DNA of 64,000 nt from Streptosporangium saharense (GTDB taxonomy: Bacteria > Actinomycetota > Actinomycetes > Streptosporangiales > Streptosporangiaceae): positions 806,001 through 870,000 of the forward strand of contig NZ_JACHJP010000002.1 of assembly GCF_014203715.1 (NCBI RefSeq). The letters are read 5' to 3'. Both the position numbers and the translations under genes were made by a program. This document shows positions 28,801 to 40,774 of this stretch, in pieces. The notes beneath the pieces were generated by a model. It saw nothing but the letters and a program-made list of their open reading frames with translations. It was not told the origin of the DNA and searched no databases. Position 1 is the stretch's first letter. Each line of letters begins with the position of its first letter.

Positions 28801-29302
28801 CACCGAGGCCTACGCCCGCCATCTGCACCGGCTCATGGCCTACAAGGACGAGTACGAGGTCGCCAGGCTGCACCTGGACCCGGCGGAACGGGCCAGGATC
28901 GCCGCCGAGTTCGGGCCCGGCGCGAAGATCTCCTACAACCTGCACCCGCCCGTGCTGCGCGCCATGGGCATGAACCGCAAGATCCGCCTCGGCGCCTGGT
29001 TCGACCCCGCCTTCCGCCTGCTGTACGGCATGCGGGGGCTGCGCGGCACCCGCCTCGACCCGTTCGGCATGGCCGGGGTGCGCAGGACCGAGCGGGCGCT
29101 GGTCGGCGAGTACACCCGTGACGTGCTGCGTGCCCTGTCCCACCTGAACGGGGAGACGGCGGCGACGGTCCTGGAGCTGGCCGAGCTGCCGGACGTCGTG
29201 CGCGGCTACGAGCACGTCAAGATGCGCAACGTCGCCGCCTACCGGGCCTCTGCGGGCGCCGTCCTGGACCGCCTGTCAGGCGGCTCCCCCGAGCGGGGAT
29301 GA
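25805..29302 (+). CDS. Fused indolepyruvate:ferredoxin oxidoreductase family protein
   Basis: A 1165-aa single-chain 2-oxoacid oxidoreductase. Order of parts: an N-terminal pyrimidine-binding domain (GAMVSGYPGSPLGGFDLEL), a TPP domain (FFCSGCPHNRST; GGEGAQWIGQ; FQNLGDGTFHHSG; NSAVAMTGGQ), a ferredoxin-like cysteine block (CEGCGDCGQKSECLS; SSCNKDYSCVEGDCPSF), a gamma domain (VGIGGTGVVSVAQ; GLDQTGLAQKGG) and a C-terminal helical DUF6537-like region. Family enzymes decarboxylate aryl- or branched-chain 2-keto acids to acyl-CoA with reduction of ferredoxin. ATG 25805 is preferred but ATG 25775 is in frame; neither has a strong ribosome site. Divergent Lrp regulator. Confidence 0.92.
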   Translation: MTISAETRAKAPDDRYALEEGQVFMTGTQALVRVILDQMRADRAAGLETGAMVSGYPGSPLGGFDLELSRSRRHAEPLDVVHRPGQNEELGATAVWGSQLVPLLPRPRKAGVLGVWYGKAPGVDRAADALRHGNFVGAHPEGGLIALCGDDPICKSSTLPSATESTLASFGMPIIHPGSVQELLDLGRHAIAASRASGLWVAVKTVTDVVDASGTVEVGPGRVVPVMPVVEYQGGPYRHVPDATLLTPWSLEMEKTLTGPRLDLARAYARENGLNRVTVDPGDAWLGIVASGTAYYDVREAFRRLGLDPARLGVRILKIGMIWPLEPEIVRTFARGLKEILVVEEKGPLLEGLVKDVLYGTADAPRVLGKLDENGAQLIPRTGGVDADLAAKAVAFRLRRAGIDPAADDRVDRGLAVITRPEPLKLLGPQRTPFFCSGCPHNRSTAVPDGSLVSAGIGCHTMIVINREGKGTLTGLTQMGGEGAQWIGQAPFTETPHIFQNLGDGTFHHSGSLAVRAAVGAGVNITYKLLYNSAVAMTGGQTITPSLAVADLTRWLEAEGVRRVIVTTDEPERYRGVKLAGIAEVRDRSALDEAQRELAALPGVTVLVHDQQCAAEKRRLRKKGELPDPVRRVAINQRVCEGCGDCGQKSECLSVLPVETEFGRKTEIHQSSCNKDYSCVEGDCPSFLTVVPGKATGRRRAVPKPPELPEPERRAGETTVRLVGIGGTGVVSVAQMLGTAAMLDGKRSRGLDQTGLAQKGGTVVSDIRIFEDGDDRSARAGTGAVDAYLALDLLGATDPKHLRSADPERTVAVVSTSLVPTGSMVVDPSRHVTELGSPIAALESRTRSELNVYLDAEELAQALFGDHMPANTIVLGAAWQRGLIPLSLEAIERAVRQGGGKTADLTIAAFHWGRAVVAAPEAVAEATQPSAAPAVRTDPELTRLVDSAAEPGTELHRLLTVRVPDLAAYQNRRYAARYVEAVRAVRDEEARFSKGSLPITEAYARHLHRLMAYKDEYEVARLHLDPAERARIAAEFGPGAKISYNLHPPVLRAMGMNRKIRLGAWFDPAFRLLYGMRGLRGTRLDPFGMAGVRRTERALVGEYTRDVLRALSHLNGETAATVLELAELPDVVRGYEHVKMRNVAAYRASAGAVLDRLSGGSPERG

Positions 29303-29320
29303 GCCGGGACCACCAAGCCC

Positions 29321-29350
29321 TCCGCACCGGTCAACGGCGCCCGGTGCGGA
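29321..29350. terminator. Bidirectional hairpin between oxidoreductase and LacI regulator
   Basis: Perfect 10-bp arms TCCGCACCGG/CCGGTGCGGA with a 10-base loop, in the 89-base gap between converging genes. Confidence 0.65.
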
Positions 29351-29391
29351 GAGACGGCGCCCTTCTCGCGGGAACAGCGGGAACAGCGGGG

Positions 29392-30456
29392 TCAGCGGTT
29401 GACCAGCGGGCCGGAGCCCGTCGAGCGGCGCACGACCAGCTCGGGCTGGAAGACCAGCTCGACGTTCCTGCCCCGGCTACCGTTGATCTCCTCGATCAGG
29501 GCCGCGACGGCGGCCGCGGCCATCGCGCCGACGGGCTTGCGGACCGTGGTCAGCGGCGGGTCGGTGAACGCGATCAGCGGCGAGTCGTCGAACCCGACGA
29601 CCGAGACGTCCTCGGGCACGGACAGCCCCCGCTCCCGGCAGGCCCTGATCGCGCCGAGCGCCATCAGGTCGGAGGCGCAGACGATCCCGGTGCACCCGCG
29701 TTCGAGCAGGCGCGCGGCGGCGGCCTGGCCGCCCTCGACGGAGAACAGCGAGTGCGAGACCAGTTCGTCGGTGTCGACCGCGCCGAGCAGGTGCGCCATC
29801 GCCTGGCGGTAGCCCTCGATCTTGCGGATCACCGGCACGTACCTGCGCGGCCCCAGGGCCATCCCGATCCGCTCGTGCCCGAGATCGACCAGGTGCTGTA
29901 CGGCCAGCCACGCCGCGGCCCTGTCGTCGGGAGAGATGAACGGGGCCTCGATCCTGTCGCTGTAGCCGTCGAGCAGCACGATCGGCAGGCCCCTGCCGAT
30001 CAGGCGGATGTAACGCTCCACGTCGGCCGTGGTGTCGGCGTGCAGGCCGGAGACGAAGACGATGCCGCTGGCCCCGCGGTCGGCGAGCATCTCGGTGAAC
30101 TCGTCCTCGGGGGCGCCGCCGGGGAGCTGGGTGCACAGCACCGGGGTGTAGCCGTGCTGGGTCAGCTCCCTGCCGATCGCCTGGGCGAACGCGGGGAAGA
30201 TCGGGTTGTCCAGCTCGGGGATCACCAGGCCGACCAGCCCGTTGCTGTGCCCGCGCGGACGCTGCGGACGCTCGTAGCCCAGCAGGTCGAGCGCCGCCAG
30301 CACCGCCTGCCTGGTCGTGCCCGACACCCCTGGCCTGCCGTTGAGCACCCGGCTGACGGTCGCCTCGCTCACTCCCGCCCGCGTCGCGATGTCGGCCAGC
30401 CTGACGCCCACGCCGTCGAGACGGGGCCGGGGGACCCGCGAAAGTTCGCCGTCCAT
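29392..30456 (-). CDS. LacI family regulator, probably of maltodextrin genes
   Basis: A 354-aa LacI protein: HTH (VRLADIATRAGVSEATVSRV, LNGRPGVS) and periplasmic-binding-like effector domain (NGLVGLVIPELDNPIF, IVFVSGLHADTT, CASDLMALGAIRA, SVVGFDDSPLIAFTDPPLTTV). ATG 30456 is chosen; a longer frame to 30504 has no better signal. It is divergent from an MsiK-like sugar ABC ATPase, and the shared upstream block recurs ahead of the GH13/pullulanase pair, so a role like MalR is likely. The inducer is not known. Confidence 0.88.
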   Translation of the reverse strand: MDGELSRVPRPRLDGVGVRLADIATRAGVSEATVSRVLNGRPGVSGTTRQAVLAALDLLGYERPQRPRGHSNGLVGLVIPELDNPIFPAFAQAIGRELTQHGYTPVLCTQLPGGAPEDEFTEMLADRGASGIVFVSGLHADTTADVERYIRLIGRGLPIVLLDGYSDRIEAPFISPDDRAAAWLAVQHLVDLGHERIGMALGPRRYVPVIRKIEGYRQAMAHLLGAVDTDELVSHSLFSVEGGQAAAARLLERGCTGIVCASDLMALGAIRACRERGLSVPEDVSVVGFDDSPLIAFTDPPLTTVRKPVGAMAAAAVAALIEEINGSRGRNVELVFQPELVVRRSTGSGPLVNR

Positions 30457-30524
30457 CACAAGCACCCCACCATGCGGCCGAGTGGGGCGCAAGCCAGACG
30501 GCATTCAGCCCCCGTGTCAGGAGT

Positions 30525-30550
30525 TCGCACAACTTTTCGCAAACTGTAAC
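30525..30550. promoter_or_regulatory. Candidate LacI operator upstream of the sugar ABC ATPase
   Basis: TTCGCA direct repeats and GCAAACTGTAAC (30539-30550) stand out as AT-rich in the divergent gap 30457-30749. The block GCAAACT(T)GT recurs in the pullulanase upstream region. The rest of the ~290-base gap shows no gene. Confidence 0.45.
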
Positions 30551-30749
30551 ATTCGCCACCCGTCATCACGATCAGCTCCTGAACCCCCTGTCATCGCGTC
30601 GTGGCCGCTCGGGGACGGGCACCGGAAGTGACCTGGAGACAAGCGATTTCTAACGACATCTATGGACATAAAGGCGAGTGTCGCGATGTACTACCTCATC
30701 AATCACACGGCTGGATCCGGGCAGCGGAGCCCGGGAGGAACGAGCGCGC

Positions 30750-32030
<1,281 letters not shown>

Positions 32031-32087
32031 GCGGGCCGGCACGGGCCGGGGCGGCCCCCCTCCGGGCAAAGGGGCCGTACGAGGGTC

Positions 32088-32750
32088 TCAGACGCCCTGA
32101 GGGGTCCGTGGCGCGGGCCTGTGGCCGATGATGGAGACGAGCTCCACGACGCGGACCGCGCGGTCGAGCTCGGCGCGGTGGAACGACGGTCCCTCCGTGC
32201 GCGCGAGGACCAGGTGGAGACCGGCATCGGGGACGGGCACGCTCATGAACCGATGGCGTCCCGCGGTGAGCGCGCAGGGGCGCAGGGCGGTGAGGTCGGC
32301 CGCCTTGACGCCGGACAGGCCGCCCTGCTCGTCGAGGGACTCCGGCGCCTGCCAGCTCCGGTGGACGAGGTCGCCGCTCTCCGAGGAGACGGCGACCGCC
32401 CACTCGGCGCTCACCAGGTCGGGGATGGCGTCGACCAGGGTGGCGAAGGCACGTCCCGGCTCCGTGGCGACGTGCCTGAGCAGGTCGTAGTCGGGAGAGG
32501 TCCCGGGGATCTCCCTGGTCCGCCAGACGGCCTCGACCCGGATGCCGGGCGCCGCGGAGAGCCGGTCCCTGATGCCCTCGGGGTCGAACGCGCCGGGCCA
32601 GGAGACCGTGAAGTCGTCGACGACCCGGCCCGCCTCCCGTTCCAGCACCGTCACCTGGAGGATGTCGGCCCCCAGCGTGCCGAGCACCCGGGCCACCTGG
32701 CCCAGAGCGCCCGGTCTGTCGGGAAAGGACACCCGTAGTCGCAGCATCAT
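32088..32750 (-). CDS. ACT domain protein
   Basis: A 220-aa protein beginning with an ACT domain (LRLRVSFPDRPGALGQVARV, LGTLGADILQVTVLEREAGR, VVDDFTVSWPG) and followed by a second module (about residues 95-205) with GAF-like or half-ACT strands (AEWAVAVSSESG, GRHRFMSVPVPDAG, LHLVLARTEGP) and a closing helix. ACT domains bind amino acids or related small molecules. GGAGAGGGGGAG precedes the ATG. No catalytic domain is visible, so a sensor/regulatory role is likely. Confidence 0.8.
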   Translation of the reverse strand: MMLRLRVSFPDRPGALGQVARVLGTLGADILQVTVLEREAGRVVDDFTVSWPGAFDPEGIRDRLSAAPGIRVEAVWRTREIPGTSPDYDLLRHVATEPGRAFATLVDAIPDLVSAEWAVAVSSESGDLVHRSWQAPESLDEQGGLSGVKAADLTALRPCALTAGRHRFMSVPVPDAGLHLVLARTEGPSFHRAELDRAVRVVELVSIIGHRPAPRTPQGV

Positions 32751-32852
32751 CGTCGCTCCCCCTCTCCGAACACAGGCTGCCCTAGGCAGGTTTCACAGAT
32801 GTTCCGGGGAGATGTCCAGAATAATGCCTGAAATCCGAAGATCTCAGGAATG

Positions 32853-34127
32853 TCAGTGCTGGTAGGCGCCCGCGTCGGGGATGGCCGTGGGGGCCTTGCC
32901 CCCGAGGTCGCGGGCCTGGGCGGCGCCGCCGTACCACGCGGGGTCGAGTTTGAGGCCGCGCCCGACGGCCGGGGAGCCGGGGCGCAGGCGCAGGTCGTCA
33001 CCGCCGCGGAAGCGCGGATCGGCCAGGATGGACCTCGGGCCGAGCTTGAACTTGCGGGACCTGCCCTTGTAGACGCTGCCGCCCTCGTCGGCGCCCGCGC
33101 CGTCCTCGTAGCCGATCTGGCCGCCGACCACGATGACGTTGTTGCGCAACCTGAGGATGGACGGTGAGCAGCCGTCGTGACACGACCAGCCGATGGTGTC
33201 GCGGGCGGGCAGGTAGACCGAGTTCTGCACCGCGACGGTGCCGCGCACCGGGCCGACCACGTGCCCGGCGCCCCGAGTGATCAGGAAGGAGCCGCGTTTG
33301 CGGGAGGAGGTCACCACGTTGAAGGCGAACACGTTCCCGGTGGCGGTCTTCCCCTTGCGCGCGCCCAGCTCCGCGAAGGTCTCGTTGTCGCGGGCGACGT
33401 TCCTGAGCACCCGGTTGCGGTCGCCGTTGAAGACCTCCACGGCGGCGCCGTCGGTGCCGTAGTCCTGGCTGGTGGCGTAGCTGCCGGTGATGACGTTGTC
33501 GGTGATCAGGTTGTCGTCGCCGTTGAGCAGCACGCCGAAGGCCCCGGAGTCGTTGTCTCCGCCGTTGTCGTTGACGCTCATGCGGTCGTTGCGGGTCAGC
33601 ACGCTGTTCTTCAGCACGTTGCGCGAGCCGACGAAGTTGACCCCGGCGGCGTTGCGGTCGGCCAGGACACCGTCGAGCTCGTTGTTGTCGCCGGTCACCG
33701 CGAAGCCCGCCCACCGGCAGCCGCTCGCGCGCACCCCGGTCACCCGCACGTGGGAGCCGCCGACCACCACGCAGCTCTCCGCGCCCTCGCCGCCGATCCT
33801 CGGCGCGGAGCCCTTGCCGTACGGCTCGACCACGACGGGCCGCTCCGCGGTGCCCTTGGCGCCGAGTCTCAGCGGCCCCCGCCAGTCGCCGCCACGCTTG
33901 AGCCGTACGACGTCGCCGGGGCGCAGCGTGGCGTCGTTGACGTTGTGCAGGGAGCGCCACGCCTTCTCCGGTGAGGTGCCCGTGGCGGCGTCGTCGCCCT
34001 TCGCCGAGTCGACGTAGTAGACGGCGCCCGCCCGTGCCCACGCGGGATCGGGGACCGCGACGAGGAGACCACCCGCCGCGAACGCCACGAGGACAGGAAC
34101 GGTCCACCGTGGACTGCTCGACTCCAT
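32853..34127 (-). CDS. Secreted right-handed beta-helix protein (pectate-lyase-like fold)
   Basis: A 424-aa exported protein: signal peptide (PRWTVPVLVAFAAGGLLVA, cleavage near AWARA), an opening YYVDSAKGDDAATGTSPEKA, then PGDVVRLKRGGDWRGPL, typical of PL9/DUF1565-type helices, followed by many N-x-V/L-x-x-N turns (DNNELDGV, GSRNVLKN, GDDNLITDN). The final part has ILADPRFRGGDDLRLRPGSPAVGRG, seen in many secreted beta-helix enzymes. ATG 34127 is chosen over ATG 34142 for spacing to GGGAC. Unlike the tandem pair at 3.6-6.1 kb it is a different subfamily. Substrate unknown. Confidence 0.82.
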   Translation of the reverse strand: MESSSPRWTVPVLVAFAAGGLLVAVPDPAWARAGAVYYVDSAKGDDAATGTSPEKAWRSLHNVNDATLRPGDVVRLKRGGDWRGPLRLGAKGTAERPVVVEPYGKGSAPRIGGEGAESCVVVGGSHVRVTGVRASGCRWAGFAVTGDNNELDGVLADRNAAGVNFVGSRNVLKNSVLTRNDRMSVNDNGGDNDSGAFGVLLNGDDNLITDNVITGSYATSQDYGTDGAAVEVFNGDRNRVLRNVARDNETFAELGARKGKTATGNVFAFNVVTSSRKRGSFLITRGAGHVVGPVRGTVAVQNSVYLPARDTIGWSCHDGCSPSILRLRNNVIVVGGQIGYEDGAGADEGGSVYKGRSRKFKLGPRSILADPRFRGGDDLRLRPGSPAVGRGLKLDPAWYGGAAQARDLGGKAPTAIPDAGAYQH

Positions 34128-34272
34128 GTAGGCACGTCCCATCGCTGCGTGACGGTCAGCCGGTCAGCGGAGATCCTGACACAGGTGCCCACCACCCGAC
34201 CATCGGGACGGCGGGCACCCAGCGAACCGTTACAACTCTTTCACCGGCGTTGAGGGTGACGTTGCCCGCATC

Positions 34273-35898
34273 TCACGCGTCCCGGCGCTCCCACCAGACC
34301 GCGGAGTCGGGGGCCAGGCGCGCCGTACCGGCCGTGACGAGCGGCTCCTCGCTGGCCAGCAGCACGCGGCCCGGCGCGGGCAGCTCGACCGGCTCACCGG
34401 TCAGGTTGACCGTGCAGACGAACCCCTCGCCACGGGTGAAGGCCAGCGTGCCCTCCGGGGAGGTCAGCCACTCCAGGGGAGCCTCGCCGAGCGGGCGCAG
34501 GGAGCGCCTGACCTCGATCGCCCTGCGGTACAGGCTGAGCGTGGAGGCGGGGTCGGCGAGCTGCGTCTCGACGCTGAGCGGCCCCCACGAGGCGGGCATC
34601 GGCAGCCAGGGGTCCTCGCCGCCGGGCAGGCCGAAGCCGAAGTGCGGCTCTGTCTCGTCCCACGGGATGGGCACCCGGCAGCCGTCCCTGCCCGCGTCGG
34701 GGTCGCGCAGCCGCTGGGGGTCGTGCAGGAACTCCTCCGGCAGGTCGAGGACCTCGGGCAGGCCGAGCTCCTCCCCCTGGTAGACGTAGGCGGAGCCGGG
34801 CAGGCCGAGCGTCAGCAGCGCCGCGGCGCGAGCCCTGCGCAGGCCGGTCCCACCGTCGCCGTAGCGGGTGACGTGCCGTTTGACGTCGTGGTTGGACAGC
34901 ACCCAGGTGGTGGGAGCGCCGACCAGCCCGGCGGTGTCCAGCGACTCCTGGATCACCGCGCGGAACCCGGCCGCCTCCCACGGGGTGGTCAGGAAGTGGA
35001 AGTTGAAGGCCTGGTGCAGCTCGTCGGGGCGGACGTAGTGGGCCAGCCGCCGGGGGGAGGGCGCCCACGCCTCGGCGACACCGATCCGCTCGCCGGGATA
35101 GGAGTCGAGCAGCCTGCGCCAGGCCCGGTGGATGTCGTGGACACCGTCCTGGTCGAAGAACGGCACCACGTCGGTGCCGATCATCCTGACCTGGTCGGGG
35201 TGGCCGACGTCGGGCAGCCCCGCCGCCTTGACCATGCCGTGCGCCACGTCGATCCGGAAGCCGTCCACGCCCAGGTCGAGCCAGAAGCGCAGGACCGCCT
35301 CGAACTCCTCGTGGATCTCGGGGTTGTCCCAGTTCAGGTCGGGCTGCTCGGGGGCGAACAGGTGGAGGTACCACTCGCCGTCCGGCAGCCGGGTCCACGC
35401 GCGCCCCCCGAAGATCGACTCCCAGTCGTTCGGCGGCAGCTCCCCGTTCTCGCCCTTGCCCTGGCGGAAGACGTAGCGCTCCCGCTCGGGGCTGCCCGGC
35501 CCCGCGGCCACCGCCTGCCTGAACCAGGCGTGCTGGTCGGAGGTGTGGTTGGGCACGACGTCGACGATCACCCGCAGCCCGTGCCGGTGCGCCTCCTCGA
35601 CGAGCGCGGCGGCGTCGGCGAGCGTCCCGAAGATCGGGTCGACGTCCCGGTAGTCGGCCACGTCGTAGCCGAAGTCGGCCATCGGCGAGGTGTAGAACGG
35701 GGTCAGCCAGACCGCGTCGACCCCCAGGTCCGCGAGGTACGGCAGGCGGCTGCGCACCCCGAGCAGGTCACCGATCCCGTCCCCGTTGCCGTCGGCGAAG
35801 CTTCGCACGTAGACCTGGTAGATCACCGCGTCACGCCACCAGCGGGTGGCCGTCCCGGCTGCCCCGCCGGGACAGGAGGTTTCGACGAGCTCGGTCAT
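34273..35898 (-). CDS. GH13 alpha-glucosidase (oligo-1,6-glucosidase type)
   Basis: A 541-aa retaining glycoside hydrolase. The conserved regions are DVVPNHTSDQHAWF (region I), GFRIDVAHGMVK (II, nucleophile Asp), VAEAW (III, acid/base Glu) and VLSNHDVKRH (IV, transition-state Asp). FGYDVADYRDVDPIFGT marks the oligo-1,6-glucosidase/alpha-glucosidase group. No signal peptide: it acts inside the cell on imported maltodextrins. Divergent from pulA with an 18-bp inverted repeat between; part of an alpha-glucan set with the LacI regulator and MsiK-like ATPase. Confidence 0.94.
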   Translation of the reverse strand: MTELVETSCPGGAAGTATRWWRDAVIYQVYVRSFADGNGDGIGDLLGVRSRLPYLADLGVDAVWLTPFYTSPMADFGYDVADYRDVDPIFGTLADAAALVEEAHRHGLRVIVDVVPNHTSDQHAWFRQAVAAGPGSPERERYVFRQGKGENGELPPNDWESIFGGRAWTRLPDGEWYLHLFAPEQPDLNWDNPEIHEEFEAVLRFWLDLGVDGFRIDVAHGMVKAAGLPDVGHPDQVRMIGTDVVPFFDQDGVHDIHRAWRRLLDSYPGERIGVAEAWAPSPRRLAHYVRPDELHQAFNFHFLTTPWEAAGFRAVIQESLDTAGLVGAPTTWVLSNHDVKRHVTRYGDGGTGLRRARAAALLTLGLPGSAYVYQGEELGLPEVLDLPEEFLHDPQRLRDPDAGRDGCRVPIPWDETEPHFGFGLPGGEDPWLPMPASWGPLSVETQLADPASTLSLYRRAIEVRRSLRPLGEAPLEWLTSPEGTLAFTRGEGFVCTVNLTGEPVELPAPGRVLLASEEPLVTAGTARLAPDSAVWWERRDA

Positions 35899-36040
35899 GC
35901 GGTCCCCCGATCAGACGACTGTCAGCCGCGACGCCCGGACGGGCCCGCGGCGTGGCGGTCCCCGCCGCGGACCGCGACTGATCATCGGGCCGGGCAGGAT
36001 ACGCCGGACGTTACGCGGCTGTAAGACGAAGCGAAAGAAT

Positions 36041-36072
36041 TTTCCGCAAGTTTCTGCAAACTTGTTACAAGG
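36041..36072. promoter_or_regulatory. Candidate LacI/MalR-type operator between GH13 and pulA
   Basis: The perfect repeat CAAGTTT-CTGC-AAACTTG (36047-36064) lies next to CTTGTTACAAG, in an AT-rich island of the 313-base divergent gap. On the reverse strand it reads as CTTG-containing direct repeats (TTTGCAG, CTTGCGG) like actinomycete MalR half-sites (CTTGCAG). GCAAACTTGTTAC resembles the site ahead of the ABC ATPase at 30539. The rest of the gap shows nothing else. Confidence 0.55.
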
Positions 36073-36211
36073 AAATGTCAAGGCGCCCGCCGTACTCCCG
36101 GAAAACCCCTCTCACCTGCGCTTCTCCTCGCGAAAGGGGCGGCATCACCCTTCCCGCGCGGGGAACGAGGAGATCAGGGAAGCGTGCCCGCGAGGCGAGG
36201 AGAGCGCGAAC

Positions 36212-38885
<2,674 letters not shown>

Positions 38886-38899
<14 letters not shown>

Positions 38900-39494
38900 G
38901 CCCCACGGAGGGCCGGGACTGCGGTTCCCCGACCACCATCCTGGCCAGGCCCGGGTAGTCGACGACGACGCCGTCGTCGAGGGCGAGATCCGTCCTGAAC
39001 CCCCCGCTCTCGTAGCGCACCCGGCCCGGTCCCAGGTGGGCGTAGCGCTGCGGCTGGCGGATCACCCGCAGGTGGGGAACCTCGACCCAGGCCGTGACGA
39101 GGTCGACGCGCCCCTCCTGGACGGCCAGGCCGTGGCGCAGGATCGGCATGGAGTTGGTCAGCGGCGACATCCCGAGGTCGCAGTCGAGCGCGTCGCCCAG
39201 GTCGTTCATGTCCCCGCCGGGAGGCGGCCCTTCCAGGTGCCCCTCCTCCCTGGTCTCGCAGGACCAGGTGCCGTGCACGGAACGGCGCAGGTCGATCGCC
39301 CTGTGCCAGCCGACGCCGTGCACCCGCACCGAGAGCAGTTCGGTGACGTATCCGGTCAGGGTGCGCAGGGTGTACTCAAGGCGGTAGGGAATGGGATCTG
39401 TGCCGATCGCCACCCCGACCGCCGTCAGCTCCGCCCCCAGGTCCACCTCGGCGTACTCGGCGCCCCCGTCCTTCATCCACACAAGTCCGCGCAT
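38886..39494 (-). CDS. Putative glycolipid-binding-fold protein (PF06475-like)
   Basis: A 202-aa protein made of beta strands in the order of the putative glycolipid-binding family: GLVWMKDGGAEYAEVDL, GTDPIPYRLEYTLRTLTGYV, LLSVRVHGVGWHRAIDLRRS, GTWSCETREEGHLE, DALDCDLGMSPLTNSMPILRHGL, AWVEVPHLRVIRQPQRYAHL. These order and spacing traits match that family. ATG 39494 follows GAGAGGGGAC. No signal peptide. Function is poorly known in the family. Confidence 0.78.
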
Positions 39495-39636
39495 CCGCCG
39501 TCCCCTCTCCGCCGGCTGCATCCAACCCCTGCGGAACGGCCGTACCCCGACAGAACGTGACGAACCATCACGCCACGACGCGCCGCCGTATGCCCGGCAC
39601 TTCCGGTGATCGCGAAGTTTCGCCAGGATTGGTCCC

Positions 39637-40617
39637 GTGAACCGCACAGCCGTACGCCTCGGAGTCCTCCTGCTCGCCGGAGCAGCCGTGGCGGTCGTGC
39701 TCCTGGCCCTGCTGACCCCCTTCTCCTCGGGAGGGACCCCGCGCGGCCCGGAGCTGTCCCCCTTCACCCCCGGGCGGGGCAGCGTCCACGTCAACCGGCT
39801 GAGCGAACGCGACCACGAACTCACGATCCGCTCGGCCGCGCTGGGGCGCGAGGGCATGGTCAGGGTGCTGCTGCCCAGCGGGTGGCGTCCCGGCTCCGGG
39901 CCGTGGCCGGTGCTGTACCTGCTCAACGGGTGCTGCCAGTCCGAGTACGACGCGTGGACGACCCAGGGGGAGGCGGCCAGGATCACCTCGGCCTACCCGG
40001 TGATCGTGGTCATCCCCGAGGGAGGCCAGGTCGGCTTCTACTCCGACTGGCGGGACGGGCCAGGCTGGGAGAGCTTCCACCTCACCGAGGTCCGTCACGT
40101 CCTGGAGCGCGACTACGGCGCCGGGGACCGCAGGGCGGTCGCGGGGCTGTCCATGGGCGGGCTCGGCGCGATGAACTACGCGGCCCGTCATCCGGGGATG
40201 TTCCAGGCGGCGGCCTCCTTCTCCGGCGTGCTGAACACCCGCGACGGCAACAACGGCGTCGACTGGCTGCTCGACCAGTACGGCGAGGACTCCACCGACC
40301 TGTGGGGCGGCCACGGCGACCCCGCCTGGGCCTCGCACAACCCGGCCGACCTGACCGGCGGGCTGCGCGGGGTGCGGCTCTTCGTCTCCTGCGGGGACGG
40401 CACCCCGGGGCCGCTCGACACGCTGGGCACCGCCCCCGACCAGGGGGAGGCGTCCCTGCTGCGCCAGGCGCTGACCTTCGCCCACCGGGCCGAGGCGAGC
40501 GGCGCGCGGGTCGTGACCGACTTCTACGGCCCCGGCACCCACAGCTGGCCGTACTGGCGGCGGAGCCTGGAGCGGGCGCTGCCCATGCTCATGGACTCCA
40601 TCGGCGCCAGCGCCTGA
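39637..40617 (+). CDS. Secreted alpha/beta-hydrolase esterase (antigen 85/esterase D-like)
   Basis: A 326-aa protein with a signal anchor (RLGVLLLAGAAVAVVLLALL) and an esterase fold: WPVLYLLNGCCQSEYDAWT (oxyanion region), VVIPEGGQVGFYSDW, nucleophile AGLSMGGLGAMNYAARHP, and His in GPGTHSWPYW. Asp/Glu of the triad is probably near FVSCGDG. The family includes mycolyltransferases (antigen 85) and many esterases; mycolic acids are not expected in this group, so a general secreted esterase is likelier. GTG 39637 with AGGA upstream. Confidence 0.85.
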   Translation: MNRTAVRLGVLLLAGAAVAVVLLALLTPFSSGGTPRGPELSPFTPGRGSVHVNRLSERDHELTIRSAALGREGMVRVLLPSGWRPGSGPWPVLYLLNGCCQSEYDAWTTQGEAARITSAYPVIVVIPEGGQVGFYSDWRDGPGWESFHLTEVRHVLERDYGAGDRRAVAGLSMGGLGAMNYAARHPGMFQAAASFSGVLNTRDGNNGVDWLLDQYGEDSTDLWGGHGDPAWASHNPADLTGGLRGVRLFVSCGDGTPGPLDTLGTAPDQGEASLLRQALTFAHRAEASGARVVTDFYGPGTHSWPYWRRSLERALPMLMDSIGASA

Positions 40618-40774
40618 CCCGGGCCGCTCTCGCCGGGACCCCCGGCTGCCCGGAAAGTTAAGCCGACCGACTCTGGACGTTCAACTCAGACACCCCTGTC
40701 CGGTCACCCCCGTGACTAGCGTTCCTAAAACGCCCCAGCTCAGGGGCATTTGCCGCATGTCACGAGGAGCAACC

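Noticed and set aside
26552-29215. 887-codon minus-strand ORF opposite the oxidoreductase gene
   Set aside because: Long antisense frames are common in very GC-rich genes. It has no family motif and its sequence is low-complexity in charged residues, while the plus-strand gene has all the motifs of its family.
39637-40617. Calling the esterase a mycolyltransferase (antigen 85)
   Set aside because: The fold agrees but mycolic acids are not expected in this kind of actinomycete and the C-terminal and substrate-loop features could not be matched, so only an esterase call is made.
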